NCBI GenBank assembly: GCA_002082585.1
Contig: CP020563.1
Coordinates: 248,001 to 312,000, forward strand
From: Kitasatospora albolonga
Lineage (GTDB): Bacteria; Actinomycetota; Actinomycetes; Streptomycetales; Streptomycetaceae
Length of the DNA stretch: 64,000 bases
Direction of reading: 5' to 3'
Shown: in pieces, positions 20,701-30,387 of the stretch
Layout: every line of letters begins with the position of its first letter
How positions within the stretch are numbered: the stretch's first letter is position 1
Notes under the pieces: generated by a model
Seen by the model: only the letters and a program-made list of their open reading frames with translations
The model's database searches: none
Told to the model about the DNA's origin: nothing
Made by a program: the position numbers and the translations under genes

Positions 20701-22669
20701 ACGCCGCGCACACCAGGCGCTCGTTCTCGGTGCCGGGCGCCGCGAGGGTACCGGTGGCGGCGGGGGGTTCGGGCAGGGCGGCCCGGTCGAGCTTGCCGTT
20801 CGCGGTGAGCGGGAACTCGCGCAGGACGACGAGGTGGGCGGGGACCATGTACTCGACCATGTGGGTGGTGGCCCACGCCTTGACCTCGTCCGCGGTCAGC
20901 TCCTCGTCGCCGGTCGAGGGGATGACGTAACCCACCAGGTAGGTGCCGCCTGCACTGTTCTTCCTGGCGACGACGCAGGTGTGCCGTACGCGGGGGTGTT
21001 CGGCGAGGGACGCCTCGACGTCCTCGATCTCCAGCCGCATGCCGCGGATCTTGATCTGGTTGTCGGCGCGGCCGAGGAAGTCCAGGGACCCGTCCGGGGC
21101 GTACCGGGCGAGGTCGCCGGTCCGGTACAGCCGGGACCCGTCGGCGGCGAAGGGGTTGGCCACGAAGCGCGAGGCGGTGAGGCCGGGGGCGTTGACGTAT
21201 CCGCGCCCCAGAAGGAGCCCGCCCACGTACAGTTCGCCGCCGACGCCGACCGGTACGGGGCGCAGCTCCTCGTCGAGGACGTACAGCTGGGTGTTGGGGT
21301 TGGCCTTCCCGATCGATGTCGACAGGCGTTCGGCGGCGCCCCGGTAGATCACGTGGGAGACGCCGATGGTCGTCTCGGCGGGGCCGTAGCCGTGGTACAT
21401 GGGGATGTCGAGCCGGGTGCGGAACCGCTCGTACAGCTCCGGGGTCAGCACCTCGCCGCCGCACCAGACGTGGCGCAGGGAGTCGAGGCGGTCGGAGTCG
21501 CCCGCGATCTCCAGCAGTACGTCCAGCATGGACGACACCAGGTAGGTGAAGGTGACGCGGTGCTCGGCGATCACGCTCAGCAGGTGGTGCGGGTCGCGTT
21601 CGCCGCCGGGGCGCAGGATGACCAGCCTGCCGCCGGAGACCAGCGGCAGGAAGATCTCGTTGATGGAGATGTCGAAGGAGAGCGGCGCCTTGAACAGCGA
21701 CGCGTCGTCGTGGCCGAACCGCAGGATCTCCTCCCGCTGCCACAGCAGGCGTTCGCTGATCGCCTCGTGGCGGATCATGGCGCCCTTGGGCCGCCCGGTC
21801 GAGCCGGAGGTGAAGATGACGTACGCCAGTGAGGTGCCGTGGACCGCCGTGTCGGGCGCCTTCGCCGGGCAGGAGCCGTACGCCCAGTTCCCGAGGTCGA
21901 CGGCGACGGCGTCCGGCTCGGCCGGGTCCGGCTCGCCCGAGCTGTTGAGCTGGAGCACCACGCGGGCGTCCTCGATGACGACGGCCCTGCGCGCGGCGGG
22001 CCACTGCGGGTCGAGGGGGACGAACGCGCCCTGTGCGCGGAGCACGGCGAGGAGGCCGATGACCATCTCGGCGGAGCGGCCGAGCGAGATCCCGACGACC
22101 TGTTCGGAGCCGAGCCCGCGTCCGATCAGATGGTGGGCCAACTGGGCTGATTTCTCATCGACTTCACGGTACGTCAGGGTGCGGCGCTCATCGACGACCG
22201 CGACGGCGTCCGGCCGGTGGCGCGCCTGCTCGCGGAACATCTCCATGAGGGTCGGGCGGACCCGGTCGGCCCGGTTGTCGTTCCATCCGGCCAGGGTCGC
22301 GATCCTGGCCGCGATGCCGGACGGGCCGACGGTGCCGACGGGCCGGTCCGGGAAGGCGGCCAGGTCGTCCAGCGCGAGCTGCGCCTCGGCGGGCCGGACG
22401 CCGTCGGGGACGGTGATGCTCAGCCCGTCCGCGCCGACCTCCCAACCCGGTTGTCCGCCACCGCCGTTGTCGGCCCAGCCGAGGACATCGGCGAACGAGG
22501 TGGCGGGGGTGAGGTCGATACCGTCGGGGCCGGTGCCGGTGGCCCAGTACGCCAGGGCGATGGCGCAGGCTTCGGCGACGGTCCGGTCGCCGTAGTCGCC
22601 GACCCGGCGGCGCACATCGGCGAAGTGGGTGGGAGAGAGCAGTACGTGAGGAGCGGCCGGTTCCGTCAT
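11750..22669 (-). CDS. cchH: Coelichelin synthetase CchH, trimodular NRPS
   Basis: 3639 residues, order A-T-E / C-A-T-E / C-A-T with no thioesterase. Approximate landmarks: A1 core 290, T1 GGDS 677, E1 HHVVIDG 848, C2 HHIIADG 1326, A2 core 1793, T2 GGDS 2176, E2 HHLAVDA 2349, C3 motif 2746, A3 core 3205, T3 GGHS 3599. Specificity codes read by eye are DINYWGGIGK (formyl-hydroxyornithine), DFWNIGMVHK (threonine) and DMENLGLINK (hydroxyornithine), the set known for coelichelin. About 130 N-terminal residues before A1 are not a full C domain. The C3 active-site motif reads HLLLWDG instead of HHxxxDG. Four residues from three modules imply iterative use of module 1. Release probably depends on CchJ. 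Confidence 0.95.
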   Translation of the reverse strand: MTEPAAPHVLLSPTHFADVRRRVGDYGDRTVAEACAIALAYWATGTGPDGIDLTPATSFADVLGWADNGGGGQPGWEVGADGLSITVPDGVRPAEAQLALDDLAAFPDRPVGTVGPSGIAARIATLAGWNDNRADRVRPTLMEMFREQARHRPDAVAVVDERRTLTYREVDEKSAQLAHHLIGRGLGSEQVVGISLGRSAEMVIGLLAVLRAQGAFVPLDPQWPAARRAVVIEDARVVLQLNSSGEPDPAEPDAVAVDLGNWAYGSCPAKAPDTAVHGTSLAYVIFTSGSTGRPKGAMIRHEAISERLLWQREEILRFGHDDASLFKAPLSFDISINEIFLPLVSGGRLVILRPGGERDPHHLLSVIAEHRVTFTYLVSSMLDVLLEIAGDSDRLDSLRHVWCGGEVLTPELYERFRTRLDIPMYHGYGPAETTIGVSHVIYRGAAERLSTSIGKANPNTQLYVLDEELRPVPVGVGGELYVGGLLLGRGYVNAPGLTASRFVANPFAADGSRLYRTGDLARYAPDGSLDFLGRADNQIKIRGMRLEIEDVEASLAEHPRVRHTCVVARKNSAGGTYLVGYVIPSTGDEELTADEVKAWATTHMVEYMVPAHLVVLREFPLTANGKLDRAALPEPPAATGTLAAPGTENERLVCAAFAAVLRVDEVGVDQNFFQLGGDSILAISLLSALREVGLHVSARQIFSNADVGALAAVASREDISTVDHGDEPTGPVTGPPVVQWLGETTDAIDGFVQSVVLNTPAGLTADALDRILAAVLDRHDMLRARLVRGERWSFDIPRPGGAAVGWQESEAPLEECVERATEGLDPDNGVMLRAVWRRADRQLVLVAHHVVIDGVSWRILMDDLATAWHRYTAEEPVELPPTGTSFRRWTQLLGRAALAADRTPFRRALPGADAPIGRRALTGADTVARERTRTVSLGAKETASLLGDIPAKFHAGINDVLLTALAVALARWRRGLGQDQTFAHIELEGHGREGRFVAGTAGFEPELSRTVGWFTTLFPVTVDPGPAADPTAPAYLATALKAVKEDLARIPDNGVSYGALHYLTGTRLDVPAPQVLFNYLGRYDAGASGDWQLAGATGQLGEKRDPRMRLPRALEFNAIAEPDASGAYELVTTISWPDGVFTDEDITTLGGYFRSALTALAALEEGGHTPSDFPLVPLTQADVDDLDSAELRDILPLTPLQEGLYFHSVFDDDATGSYVEQQLLTLRGEVDADRLAAAATRLLTLHPNLAARFTALADGRVVSVVESGTRAPFTALDRPGLTDEEIRELAERDRRAGFDLATGPLMRYTLIRAGSGRTVLVQTVHHIIADGWSVPPMLRALLAEYHAPGSVHPRGGYRDYLAWLAEQDQDESDRVWREELAGLPGPSLVAEGHTPSERFADVAVQPADDIDIAARSAGVPLSVAVHSAWAVTLGGILHGRDVVFGSTVSGRDAGVPGIRDMVGLFINTIPVRARWAATDTAYDLLTAVKEHQSTVLAHQHVSLARIGRQSGATGREGGTGSLFDTLVVFDVATDADALRGPDDTLVITGIVNEGAPHYPLTLVVERADDGRPRFSLIYDGELLRREGAEAILATFTRTLTELLSRPDAPVDALAAPGTGRTPEQITPATLGELFDAAAHRDPAATAVTQCALDGGTRSLTYGELAAEKDKLARSLRAAGVRPGHRVAVAVPRSLEQVTALIAVVTAGGAYVPLDLAHPDERLAYILADAAPQVVLVDREHRDRFTRLLERAGADARVLVQGDSLPPADTTAAPGAGPQDPAYVIYTSGSTGRPKGVVVPHSAVVTLLANTRPDMGFGPDDVWVQFHSFSFDFAVWELWGALVHGGELLVPEYALTRSPVDFHRLVRERGVTVLNQTPSAFYQFIEADLHADEPVTALRRIIFGGEALDLGRLRGWAERHGTTSPELVNMYGITETTVHVTHRVLTEEDFARGGDTSPIGGPIPGLATYLLDDRLRPVPPGRVGAIYVAGDQVSLGYLGRPGLTAARFVANPFTGDGSRMYHTGDLARRTLDGELEFAGRADDQVQLKGFRIELGEVEGAIRELAGVVDAAVTVADSGDHLVAHVVGEPPADLTALLSARLPAHMVPSRVLPVDALPLTVNGKLDREALTERAAATEQDGGRAAPGGSRLTALVGVFADALPGATVDADTDFFGAGGDSIIAITVINRARALGLPIAPRDVFLLKTPRALAAHLATSAPEAAPAPAARREDGPLPLTPIMLRQRELGGSLARFAQARTLVAADGTGLADIRRAANAVVAAHPALRLRLRVEHGVWALRTEPAREATVTAPDTADATAAANEAAGRLDPEAGDVVAFSWLAATRTLVVTAHHLAVDAVSWLILLDDLATALDGSALPPPTTPYAEYAEALAVRSTGPIDDLGYWITTLRAPAPLPEPTELRETTVTLPPDVSDLVTRTAPAALGTGLTELLCGALRTALTHTQPTPTDLAIDLERHGRVPAEEHHDYTRTVGWFTSIAPVRLTPHTDPVAAAREVADRQPDEEGHTAYGRLRYLNPQTAPLLTERPRVLFNYLGRGGESQAPRITGGEPNSLYAVEVNAWTDDATGSLHAAFTLAAGIPDTITGHWLAALTRIGEAAATAERTAPVTPLQRGLFFQAQLAGAAGHYVAQSWFTFARRLDTDALAEALAYVIARHPVVGAGFTTDADGNPVQLLKAGRRIDVRTVRPATDAEVDDLRTRDRERGFDPGEPPLIRVTVVRLPDGRDGLLLSYHLLLWDGWSREIVLRDLFDAYEAVVAGEPWDTTPAVPGFEEYARTLAARDPAVSERFWADHLAGLPGPTLLAGPAPALSEELPRPLVRTLSAELTELLGEAARLHGVTLNSVLTGAFGLLLGARTGRSDAVFGVTVSGREGEGHGDIVGVLLNTVPMWTRARPDETVGAYLSRVQAARVAAMDHEHLGLGEIQRASGHDTLFDNLFVLQNFLDLDAFAAMNARHGITSVQADDSTHYPYTWVVTPGDRLTVKLEHRHGDPGSARLLLDDYLRVLEDVARSTTGLMGALPGLGPDPEPAPRTEVGTDTVVDRFDRAADRDPERIALVAGGATMTFAQLRDRSRAVAGVLARRGIGPETTVGLAIPRSLDWIAALFAVLRVGAAYVPLELDHPDERIAAIVEDAQPEVILTVSGVSPRLTGELIELDRPLPEAEPYVTFAPGDPDRLRHPAYTIYTSGSTGKPKGVVTEYAGLTNMLINHQRRIFEPVLAEHGHRTFRIAHTVSFAFDMSWEELLWLADGHEVHICDEELRRDAPRLVEYCGEHAIDVVNVTPTYAQQLIAEGLLDNPERRPPLVLLGGEAVTPTLWQRLAETEGTVGYNLYGPTEYTINTLGVGTFECQDPVVGVAIDNTEVYVLDPWLRPLPDGAPGELYVAGIGIARGYLGQSAQTAHRFVACPFGAPGERMYRTGDLVIRRPDGNIVYLGRTDQQVKIRGHRVEPGEVEAVFAAHPAVRFVAAVAQPDPQVDGAYRLAAYLVLEGAELAQVAGEVSAGLPDFLRPTHFARVDSIPLTVNGKADTKALPEARPLGALTTAGERGPETETETAVCEFFAEALDLDDDEVSAVSDFVSLGGHSMLAVRLIGLLRREYGPVITIRDLFTLRTPEAIARHLDES

Positions 22670-22696
22670 CGAGGACTCAGCACCCTTTCAAGGTAT

Positions 22697-22715
22697 GCGC
22701 GTTAGCCTGACCTTG
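22697..22715 (-). promoter_or_regulatory. Weak iron box between cchG and cchH
   Basis: On the minus strand CAAGGTCAGGCTAACGCGC matches about 12 of 19 positions of the iron box. A second partial TTAGGTCAAACCT lies just upstream at about 22720-22732 and overlaps the cchG stop. It is 28 bp upstream of the cchH ATG. Confidence 0.55.
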
Positions 22716-22727
22716 CCGAGGTTTGAC

Positions 22728-24518
22728 CTAACTTCCTTCGCGCCATGCCCGCCACAGGCGCGCGTACATGCCCCCCAGAGCCACCAGCTCCTCGTGTGTC
22801 CCTTCCTCCACCACACGCCCGGCGTCCAGCACGGCGATCCGGTCCGCCGCCATCGCCTGGGTCAGCCGGTGGGCCACGTACAGCGTGGTGCGGCCCGCGC
22901 AGGCGGCCAGCACGGCGCGCTCCAGCTCGGCGGCGCCCTCGCTGCCCGCCTCGGCGGTCGACTCGTCGAGCACGACCACCGGGGAACTGCTCAGGACCAG
23001 CCGGGCCAGGGCCACTTGGGCGACCTTGGTGACGTCCAGGCGCTCGCCGCCCTCGCCGACCATGGCGTTCAGCCCGCCGGGCAGCAGCCCGACCCAGCCG
23101 TCGGCGCCGACGGTGCGCAGCGCCTCCATCAGCCGCTCGTCGCTCGCCCCGGGGGCGGCGAGGCGGAGGTCGTCGGCGAGCGGCCCCGAGAACACGTGCG
23201 TCTCCTGGGTCAGGATGCTCACCAGGGACCGCGCCTCGGCCTCGTCCAGCCCGGCGAGGTCCCGCGTCCCGATGCGTACGGTCCCGGCCTGCGGGGTGCC
23301 GATACCGGCGATCAGCGCGGCCAGGGTCGACTTGCCCGCGCCGGTCGCCCCCACGAGCGCCAGGGAACCTCCGGCGGGGATGGTCAGGTTCACCTCGCGC
23401 AGGACCGGTTCGTCGGTGTCCGGATAGCTGAAGGTGAGGTCCTGGACCGTCACCGCGTACGGTACGGCCCCGGCGCCGCTGACGGAGGCGTCGCCCACGA
23501 GGCGCTCCTCCGCGGGCTCCCCCAGGACCCCGACCAGGCGGGTGAGGCTGGCGCCCGACTTCTGGGCCTCGTCGAAGGTGAACATGATGGCGCCGAGCGG
23601 GGTGAAGAGGCGGTGGAACATCAGCGGGGCCGCGGACACCTCGCCGAGGGTGGCGGCGTCGGCCTCCAGGAGGGCGTACCCCACCACCAGGATCAGGACC
23701 AGCCCGATGAACTCGGCGCGGTTCTCCCTGCCGACGAACCGGCCGAAGAACCGGAACACCTCGACGCCGAGGTTGCGCACCCGCCAGGACTCGGCGGTGA
23801 CCTTCTCGCGGACGTCGCCCTCCAGGCGGTACGCCCGTACGGTGTCGATCCCGTTCAGGCCGCTGATCAGCGCCTGCGCGCGGTCGGCCTGGGCGATGCG
23901 CTGCTTGCGGTAGAGGGGGGCGGACCGGGGGAGGTACCAGCGCAGGGCGAGGGCGTACGCGGGCAGGGCGCAGGCCCCCGCCAGGCCGAGCCGCCAGTCC
24001 AAGCCGAACATGCCGACCGTGGCGATGGCCACCAGCACTCCGGCCGAGAAGACCGTGGGGATGGCCTGCCGGATGCCCTTGGACAGGACGGCCACGTCGT
24101 CACCGACCCGGGAGAGCACATCCCCCCGGCCGACCTGTTCGACGCGGGCGCTCGGCATGCCCAGCACCGCCCGTACGGCGCTCTCCCGCAGCTGGGCGAG
24201 GAGCTCCGCCCCCAGCCGCCCGATCAGGTACGTGGAGGCCGCGGTGGCCGCCGCGCCGAGGACCGCGGCGGCCACCATCAGTGCGCCGACCGTGACGAGC
24301 ACCGAGCGCGACTCGCCACCGACCACCCCGTCCACCACCCGGCCCAGCAGCAGCACGGGGAGCACCTGGAGTGCCGCCCCGGCGACGGTGGTGAGCACGG
24401 TGGAGAAGGTCAGCCACGGGGTGCGGCGGCAGTGTGCCGCGACCCACCCGGTGGCCTCTCTGCCGCTCGCCGTACGCAGCTTCGCCGGGGCGGTGGTGGT
24501 GGTGTCGGTGACGGTCAC
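22728..24518 (-). CDS. cchG: ABC exporter half CchG with degenerate signature
   Basis: 596 residues: N-terminal six-helix exporter domain (about 25-320) and NBD. Walker A is intact (LVGATGAGKSTLAAL) and Walker B reads VVVLDESTAEAG. The signature region reads GEGGERLDVTKVAQVALARL, so LSGGQ is lost. It complements CchI, which keeps LSGGQ but lacks both Walker motifs. It follows cchF by 46 bp and precedes cchH by 58 bp on the same strand. Start is taken as GTG 24518; no strong ribosome binding site is visible. Role inferred as export of the new siderophore. Confidence 0.87.
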   Translation of the reverse strand: MTVTDTTTTAPAKLRTASGREATGWVAAHCRRTPWLTFSTVLTTVAGAALQVLPVLLLGRVVDGVVGGESRSVLVTVGALMVAAAVLGAAATAASTYLIGRLGAELLAQLRESAVRAVLGMPSARVEQVGRGDVLSRVGDDVAVLSKGIRQAIPTVFSAGVLVAIATVGMFGLDWRLGLAGACALPAYALALRWYLPRSAPLYRKQRIAQADRAQALISGLNGIDTVRAYRLEGDVREKVTAESWRVRNLGVEVFRFFGRFVGRENRAEFIGLVLILVVGYALLEADAATLGEVSAAPLMFHRLFTPLGAIMFTFDEAQKSGASLTRLVGVLGEPAEERLVGDASVSGAGAVPYAVTVQDLTFSYPDTDEPVLREVNLTIPAGGSLALVGATGAGKSTLAALIAGIGTPQAGTVRIGTRDLAGLDEAEARSLVSILTQETHVFSGPLADDLRLAAPGASDERLMEALRTVGADGWVGLLPGGLNAMVGEGGERLDVTKVAQVALARLVLSSSPVVVLDESTAEAGSEGAAELERAVLAACAGRTTLYVAHRLTQAMAADRIAVLDAGRVVEEGTHEELVALGGMYARLWRAWREGS

Positions 24519-24564
24519 GCGTTCGCCGGCTCTCGGTGGGGGGAGGGCAGTCCGGTCGTCATCG

Positions 24565-25614
24565 TTACTTGGCCGACTTGACGAGCTCGTCGATCGCGTA
24601 CGGCAGGGAGAGCAGCGTGCCCTGGGAGATGGCGGCGCCGACCGCCGGGCCTTCGCTGTCCAGCAGGTACGACACGTTGCCCTTCTTGACGGCGGGCAGG
24701 TTGGCGAAGAGCTCGAACTTCTTCAGCGCCTCCGTGTCCGCCTTGTCGTTGATGACGAAGATACGGTCGACGTCGATCAGGTCCATGCGCTCGGGCGAGA
24801 GCTGGGTGGAGAACTTGCCGTCGGCGATCTTGTCGATCTCGGTCTGGTAGGTGAATCCGGTGCCCGTCACGAGCTGTCCGCGCACGTCGGTGGAGACGAA
24901 CGGGTTGACCGAGTCCTTGTACCAGGAGAGGGCGACGGCCTTCTGGTCCGCGAACTCCGGGTTCGCCTTCTTGGCCGCTTCGAGCTTGTCCTGGATGCCC
25001 TTCACCAGTTCGGTGCCCTCGGTCTCCTTGCCGAGCGCCTTGGCGATGTGCACCGCGTTGTCCTGCCACGGAGCGCTGAAGGGCTCCTTCTCGGCCTTGG
25101 TGCGGCCGACCGTGGGCGCGATCCTGGAAAGCTTGTCGTAGGCGGCCTGGTCGACCTCGGAGTAGACCGCGATGATCAGGTCGGGCCGCAGGGAGGCGAT
25201 CTTCTCGTAGTTGGGGCCCGCGTCCCCGTTCTTCATGACGACCTCGGGCTGGGTGTCGCCCCACTTGTCCTTCACCCAGGGCCACTGGGTGTTGATGTCG
25301 GGGGTCTGGCCCACCGGGTTCGGGTACTGGTCGACCATGCCGACCGGCTTGATGCCGAACGCGAGGATGGCCTGGTCGTCCGTGTAGCCGACGGAGACGA
25401 CACGCTTGGGGGCCTTGTCGACCTTCGTCGATCCGAACGCGTGCTCCACCGTGACCGGGAACGCGCCGGCACCGGCCGCCGGGGCGTCGTCGCTCTGCTT
25501 TTTCTCCGTGTCGGAACCGCATCCCGCGAGGAGGCCGACGCCGAGGGTCGCGACGGAGACTGCCGCAGCCAGCCGCTGCCACGGCTTCGCAAGCGTCGTT
25601 CGATGGAGAAACAT
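24565..25614 (-). CDS. cchF: Ferri-siderophore binding lipoprotein CchF
   Basis: 349 residues from ATG 25614 (AGGGA upstream); an in-frame upstream start is rejected. A lipoprotein signal ends in LLAGC (Cys about residue 32). The rest is a periplasmic-binding-protein type II fold of the FepB/FhuD family (KRVVSVGYTDDQAILAFG, EKIASLRPDLIIAVYSE). It captures ferric coelichelin for the CchCDE permease. Iron box at 25685-25703 lies 71 bp upstream. It is likely transcribed with cchG. Confidence 0.9.
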   Translation of the reverse strand: MFLHRTTLAKPWQRLAAAVSVATLGVGLLAGCGSDTEKKQSDDAPAAGAGAFPVTVEHAFGSTKVDKAPKRVVSVGYTDDQAILAFGIKPVGMVDQYPNPVGQTPDINTQWPWVKDKWGDTQPEVVMKNGDAGPNYEKIASLRPDLIIAVYSEVDQAAYDKLSRIAPTVGRTKAEKEPFSAPWQDNAVHIAKALGKETEGTELVKGIQDKLEAAKKANPEFADQKAVALSWYKDSVNPFVSTDVRGQLVTGTGFTYQTEIDKIADGKFSTQLSPERMDLIDVDRIFVINDKADTEALKKFELFANLPAVKKGNVSYLLDSEGPAVGAAISQGTLLSLPYAIDELVKSAK

Positions 25615-25684
25615 CCGGAATCCCTTGCTTTCGCGCTGTCCACTGCGCCCCTGCATGAGCGCGAGCAAACCCTATCCCGGCAAG

Positions 25685-25703
25685 TGAGGCCAGCCTAGCC
25701 TTA
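25685..25703 (-). promoter_or_regulatory. Iron box upstream of cchF
   Basis: Minus strand TAAGGCTAGGCTGGCCTCA is a good match to the 19-bp DmdR/IdeR operator. Expected iron-dependent repression of cchF-cchG. Confidence 0.78.
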
Positions 25704-25767
25704 CTTGAGAACTTTCCCTCTTTCAGGCCCAGTTGATCATTTCCAGCCAACCACCTCTGCCCAAAAG

Positions 25768-26643
25768 TCACTTGATGAGAGGCTTGCCCTCCGGATCGCG
25801 TCGCACATGCGTACGGCCGATCGGCACAATGAGCGGACGGTCGCCCACCGGGTCGTCGATCACCTCGGCCCGCAGCCCGAACGCCTCGTGCAGCAGCTCG
25901 GCGGTGATCACGTCACGCGGATGCCCCTGCGCCAGGATCGAACCGGCCCGCATGACCACGAGGTTGTCGCTGTAGCGCGTGGCCAGATTGAGGTCGTGCA
26001 GCACCATGACCACGGTGCACCCGGACTCGTGCAGGTCGTCCACCAGGTCGAGGACGTCGATCGCGTGCGCCAGGTCCAGATAGGTGGTCGGCTCGTCCAG
26101 CAGCAGCAGATCGGTGCCCTGGGCCAGGGTCATCGAGATCCAGACACGCTGACGCTGACCGCCGGAGAGCGAGTCGACCGGGCGGTCGGCCAGATCCAGG
26201 ACCCCGGTCATGGCGAGCGCGCGCTCCACCACCCCGGCGTCGTCCGAGGACCACTGCCGCAGCCAGCTCTGGTGCGGATGGCGCCCCCTGGCGACCAGAT
26301 CGCCCACGGTGAGCCCCTCGGGCGCCACCGGTGTCTGCGGCAGCAGGCCGAGCTTCTTCGCCACGTCCCTGGTCCTGAGCTTGACGATGTCCTCACCGTC
26401 GAGCACGACCGTCCCCCTGGCCGGCTTGAGAAGCCGCGTCAGCGTCCGCAACAGGGTCGATTTCCCACAGCCGTTGGGACCGATGATCGTCGTCACGACC
26501 CCCGGCGGGATCGTCACGTCGAGATCGTCGATGACCGCCCGGCCGCCGTAGCCGACCGTGATGCCTCTCGCCGCCAGCCGTGCGACGTCCTGCGTCTCGG
26601 ACCGGGCCTCGGACTGGGTCTCGGTGATGAACTGCGCGGTCAC
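25768..26643 (-). CDS. cchE: Ferri-siderophore ABC transporter ATPase CchE
   Basis: 291 residues of the FepC/FhuC family: Walker A GPNGCGKST, signature LSGGQRQRVW, Walker B LLLLDEPTTYLD and switch histidine in VLHDLN. The start is set at GTG 26643 because AAGGGG lies five bases upstream. A more upstream in-frame GTG at 26667 falls inside the iron box (26658-26676) and is unlikely. It energises CchC/CchD for ferric coelichelin uptake. Own promoter with iron box; 101 bp from cchD. Confidence 0.9.
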   Translation of the reverse strand: MTAQFITETQSEARSETQDVARLAARGITVGYGGRAVIDDLDVTIPPGVVTTIIGPNGCGKSTLLRTLTRLLKPARGTVVLDGEDIVKLRTRDVAKKLGLLPQTPVAPEGLTVGDLVARGRHPHQSWLRQWSSDDAGVVERALAMTGVLDLADRPVDSLSGGQRQRVWISMTLAQGTDLLLLDEPTTYLDLAHAIDVLDLVDDLHESGCTVVMVLHDLNLATRYSDNLVVMRAGSILAQGHPRDVITAELLHEAFGLRAEVIDDPVGDRPLIVPIGRTHVRRDPEGKPLIK

Positions 26644-26657
26644 AACCACCCCTTGAT

Positions 26658-26676
26658 TTAGGCTCACCTAACCTTA
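26658..26676 (-). promoter_or_regulatory. Iron box upstream of cchE
   Basis: Minus strand TAAGGTTAGGTGAGCCTAA matches about 15 of 19 positions of the iron box. It ends 14 bp from the chosen cchE start. Confidence 0.82.
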
Positions 26677-26744
26677 TGGCCTCCGGGGCGCCCCGGTCTT
26701 CCGCGCCGACGGCCGAAAAGGTTCGGCGGCGCCGGACCCGCACC

Positions 26745-27830
26745 TCAAGAGCGGCGGAGGTTCGCCCGTACCAGCAGATAGACGAGGAACGGGCCGCCGA
26801 TCGCGGCGGTGACCACGCCGACCGGGAGGGTGACCGGCAGCGCCGTCCGCGCGATGAGGTCGGAACCGATCAGGAGCAGGGCCCCCAGCAGGCCGGAGGC
26901 CACCATCGGCGGGGTGGGGCACCTCGCCAGGCGCATCGCCACCTGGGGCGCCACCAGCGCGACGAACGGAACGGGGCCCGCCGCGCTCACCGCCACGGCG
27001 GCCAGCAGGACCGCGCACAGCAGGAGGACCGCCCGCACCCGGGTGTAGCGGACGCCGAGCCCGGCGGCCACGTCGTCGCCCAGGTGCATCGGCTTGAACG
27101 GGAACGCGGCGGCGGACACCACGACGACCAGCACCAGGGAGCACCAGAACGCCACCCGGACCTCGTCCCACGACCGGCCGTCCAGCGAGCCGACCAGCCA
27201 CGCCTGCGCCCGGGCCACGTCCCTGATGTCGGCCGACACCAGCAGCCAGGTCGTGATCGCCTGCATCACGGCGCTCACCGAGATCCCGATGAGGATGAGC
27301 CGGAAGCCGTCGATCCCGCGCCGCCAGGCCAGGAAGTAGACCAGCAGCCCCGTCCCCAGGCCCCCCATGAGCGCCGCCGCCGAGAGGCCCACCGAGCCGA
27401 CGAGCGCCGCCGCGGCCCCGCCCGAGACCGTCACCAGGAAGACCGCGACCGCGCTGGCCCCGCTGGTGATCCCGAGGATGTCCGGGCTGGCGAGCGGGTT
27501 GCGTGCGACCGACTGGGTGATCGCCCCGGACACTCCCAGGGCGATCCCCACGATGAGACCGGCCAGGGCGCGCGGCATCCGCAGGTCCATCACCACGAAC
27601 TCGTCGACCTGTTCGCCCTGGCCGAACAGTGTGGCGACCACCCGTGACAGGCCGATGGGGAAGTCGCCGACGGCGATGGAGAGGCAGAACACCAGGAAGG
27701 CGCCCGCCGCCAGCACCAGCGAGACCAGGACGAGCCAGGGCCGCCAGACGAAGGAGACCTGCCCGATCCGGACGCCCGGCGCCAGCGAGGGGGCGGCCGC
27801 GGCTGTCGGCTTCATGTCTGTTTTGCTCAT
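26745..27830 (-). CDS. cchD: Ferri-siderophore permease CchD (FecCD family)
   Basis: 361 residues with about nine to ten hydrophobic helices and FecCD-family motifs (RMPRALAGLIVGIALGVSGA, RNPLASPDILGITSGAS, GPVPFVALVAPQVAMRL). The ATG at 27830 overlaps the cchC stop (ATGA), so it is translationally coupled to cchC. It forms the membrane channel with CchC. The short in-frame extension upstream is rejected because it overlaps cchC further and lacks a binding site. Confidence 0.9.
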   Translation of the reverse strand: MSKTDMKPTAAAAPSLAPGVRIGQVSFVWRPWLVLVSLVLAAGAFLVFCLSIAVGDFPIGLSRVVATLFGQGEQVDEFVVMDLRMPRALAGLIVGIALGVSGAITQSVARNPLASPDILGITSGASAVAVFLVTVSGGAAAALVGSVGLSAAALMGGLGTGLLVYFLAWRRGIDGFRLILIGISVSAVMQAITTWLLVSADIRDVARAQAWLVGSLDGRSWDEVRVAFWCSLVLVVVVSAAAFPFKPMHLGDDVAAGLGVRYTRVRAVLLLCAVLLAAVAVSAAGPVPFVALVAPQVAMRLARCPTPPMVASGLLGALLLIGSDLIARTALPVTLPVGVVTAAIGGPFLVYLLVRANLRRS

Positions 27831-28885
27831 GCGCTCTTGAACTTTCCTCGCCACACCAGGACCGCGAAGAACGGGGCGCCGATGAGGGCGACCACGACAC
27901 CCGGTTCCAGCTCACCGGGGCGCACGACCAGGCGCCCCACGATGTCGCAGACCAGCAGGACGACGGCGCCGAGCAGACCCGCGTACGGCACCAGCCAGCG
28001 GTAGTCCGGGCCCGTCAGGTACCGGGCCACATGGGCGACCATGAGCCCGAGGAACGCGATGGGGCCGCACGCCGCCGTGGCCGCTCCCGCCAGCAGGGTG
28101 ATGGAGACGATGCCGACGGCCCGGCTCAGCACGATGTTGACGCCCAGCCCGCGCGCCACGTCCTCGCCCAGGTTGAGCAGGTTGAGGGCGGGCAGTGTGC
28201 TCAGGGCCAGCAGGAGCCCGACGCCGATGAAGCCGGTCACCGGCCAGATGACGTCGAACCCCACCCCGGCCACCGAGCCCGCGTTCCAGAACCGCAGCCC
28301 GTTCAGCGACTTCTGGTCGGTCAGGGCGACCGCCGTGGTCATCGCCATGAGGAAGACCGTGATGCCCTGCCCGGCCAGGGCGAGCGTCAGCGGATTGCCC
28401 GCTCCCCTGCCGATGCTCGCCAGACCGAAGACGAGGACACCGGCGAGGGCCGCCCCCACGAAGGCGAACCAGACGTACTGGAACGGGTTGGTGAACCCGA
28501 ACACCGCGATCACCGTCACCACGGCGAACGAGGCACCGGTGTTCACGCCCAACAGGCCGGTGTCGGCTATGGGGTTACGGGTGTACCCCTGGATCAGCGC
28601 ACCGCCGACGCCCAGGGCGATCCCCGCCACGACCGCGAGGACCGTCCGGGGCACCCGTACGGTCTGCACGATGAGCCTGATCTCGGTGAGCCGCTGATCG
28701 GGGTCGGCCTCCGCGAACAGCCCGTGCCAGACCTCGGCGGGGCTGAGCGCGCGGGCCCCCACCGCCAACGAGAGGGCGGCGGCGAACGCGAGGGACGCCA
28801 GCAGCGCACTCAGCCCCACAACCCGCCCTCGGCGGACCTCTGTTGCGCCCCTGGGCACGGGGCGCTCGACTGCAGTCGTGCTCAT
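27827..28885 (-). CDS. cchC: Ferri-siderophore permease CchC (FecCD family)
   Basis: 352 residues, multi-spanning FecCD permease (VRVPRTVLAVVAGIALGVGG, TRNPIADTGLLGVNTGAS, GPIAFLGLMVAHVARYL). It lies 27 bp downstream of cchB and overlaps cchD by four bases, so cchB-cchC-cchD form one operon behind the iron box at 30388. It forms the heterodimeric channel for ferric coelichelin with CchD. Confidence 0.9.
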   Translation of the reverse strand: MSTTAVERPVPRGATEVRRGRVVGLSALLASLAFAAALSLAVGARALSPAEVWHGLFAEADPDQRLTEIRLIVQTVRVPRTVLAVVAGIALGVGGALIQGYTRNPIADTGLLGVNTGASFAVVTVIAVFGFTNPFQYVWFAFVGAALAGVLVFGLASIGRGAGNPLTLALAGQGITVFLMAMTTAVALTDQKSLNGLRFWNAGSVAGVGFDVIWPVTGFIGVGLLLALSTLPALNLLNLGEDVARGLGVNIVLSRAVGIVSITLLAGAATAACGPIAFLGLMVAHVARYLTGPDYRWLVPYAGLLGAVVLLVCDIVGRLVVRPGELEPGVVVALIGAPFFAVLVWRGKFKSA

Positions 28886-28912
28886 ATGGACGTACGTTAT
28901 CCCTTTGATCCG

Positions 28913-30298
28913 TCAGAGGCCGGAAGACCCTGGGCGAGGGCTCTGGCCGACGGCGCTGCCGGTGCCGTCGGTGGCCGGACGGGCCTCGTCCGAGGTGGAC
29001 TTGACGCTCCGGTCGAGCAGGGAGTCCAGGATCTCGCCGACGCGTATCGCGGTGTTGGAGAGCAGGGACGTGGTGATGCCGTGCGTGTGCTCCGTACCGC
29101 CCTGGAGATAGATCCCGCAGTTCAGGCCGGGCTCGGTGGCGATGCGGTAGTCGCGCTCGACCCGGACGCGGCCCTCGTCGTCGCGCAGGCAGCGGTCGGC
29201 GACCTCGCCGAGGAGACCGAGGGGGTCGGCGGGGCTGTACCCGGTGGCGAACACCACGATGTCGGCGTCCAGGGGCGTCTCCTCGCCGGTCACGAGGGAT
29301 TTCACGGTGGCCCGGACGCCGTCGGGCCCCTCCTCGACGGCGGTGACACGGGACACGTTGAGGAAGCGCAGCCGTTCGGTGCCGAGGACCTTCTCCTGGT
29401 ACATCTGCCGGTACAGGTCGTCGATCAGGTCGATGTCCACCACGGAGTAGTTGGTGTTCCCGTGATAGGCCATCAGCTGGCTCTTGACGCTGTCGGGCGC
29501 GGCGAAGTACTCGTCGACGGCTCCGGGGTCGAAGATCCGGTTGGCGAAGCTGCTGTCGTCGGCGGGGCTGTAGCCGTAGCGGGAGAAGACCGCGCAGACC
29601 TCGGCCCCCGGGAAGCGGCGGTGCAGGTAGGCGACGTTCTCGGCGGCGCTCTGTCCGGCACCCACGACAACGAACCGCGAGGGCGAGGTGCCCTCCAGCC
29701 CGTCGACCTTCCGCAGTAAGTCGGAGTTGTGCCAGACGCGGTCGCCGCGCCGCACGCCTTCGGGCATGAGGGGACGCAGCCCGGTGCCGATGACGAGGTT
29801 GCGGGCCCGGTGGACCTCGAGGCCGCTCCCCGACCGTACGGTCACCTCGAGGTGCTCCACGGTGCCGTCCTGGACGACGGGCGTCACGGAGACGACCTCG
29901 TGGCCGTAGGAGACCAGGTCGCCGACCTTGGCGGCGGCCCACTCGAAGTAGTCGTGGAACTCGACCCGGAGCGGGAAGAGGTTCTTGTGGTTGATGAAGT
30001 CGATCAGCCGGTTCCGGCTCTGGAGATAGCAGAGGAAACTGAACTCGCTGGCCGGGTTCCGGAGCGTCACCAGGTCCTTGAGGAACGACACCTGCATCGT
30101 GGCGTCGTCGATCAGCATGCCCCGGTGCCAGCCGAAGCTCTGCTGCTGCTCGAAGAAGCGAGCAGTGACCGGCTCCTGTCCGCCGACGCGTGCGTTGTGC
30201 TCTCTGAGCGCGATCGCCATGGCCACATTGGAGGGGCCGAAGCCGATTCCGATGAGGTCGTGGACCCGTGGTGCGTCGCCAGGATGAACCTGTGACAT
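28913..30298 (-). CDS. cchB: L-ornithine N5-monooxygenase CchB
   Basis: 461 residues of the SidA/PvdA class. FAD motif GIGFGPSN (about 17-24), NADPH motif VVGAGQSAAE (about 217-226) and the ATGYSP motif near residue 365 are present, as is the substrate-pocket stretch HRGMLIDDATMQVSFLKDL. It makes N5-hydroxy-L-ornithine, used directly by module 3 of CchH and, after formylation, by module 1. It is first gene of the cchBCD operon. The formyltransferase that normally neighbours it (CchA) is not present here. The C-terminal 35 residues are low-complexity. Confidence 0.93.
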   Translation of the reverse strand: MSQVHPGDAPRVHDLIGIGFGPSNVAMAIALREHNARVGGQEPVTARFFEQQQSFGWHRGMLIDDATMQVSFLKDLVTLRNPASEFSFLCYLQSRNRLIDFINHKNLFPLRVEFHDYFEWAAAKVGDLVSYGHEVVSVTPVVQDGTVEHLEVTVRSGSGLEVHRARNLVIGTGLRPLMPEGVRRGDRVWHNSDLLRKVDGLEGTSPSRFVVVGAGQSAAENVAYLHRRFPGAEVCAVFSRYGYSPADDSSFANRIFDPGAVDEYFAAPDSVKSQLMAYHGNTNYSVVDIDLIDDLYRQMYQEKVLGTERLRFLNVSRVTAVEEGPDGVRATVKSLVTGEETPLDADIVVFATGYSPADPLGLLGEVADRCLRDDEGRVRVERDYRIATEPGLNCGIYLQGGTEHTHGITTSLLSNTAIRVGEILDSLLDRSVKSTSDEARPATDGTGSAVGQSPRPGSSGL

Positions 30299-30387
30299 GT
30301 CACTCCCATCGTGCGGGAAAGCCGCCTTCTCAGGCGCCGTGGAAGGTACGCGAGTTGGGCATGCCGACGGAGTCGACCGGCCCGAAC

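Noticed and set aside
11606..22595. Long open frames on the plus strand opposite cchH (up to 1220 codons)
   Set aside because: They are antisense shadows of the NRPS caused by GC-rich third positions; their translations are low-complexity Gly/Arg/Val-rich with no family motifs.
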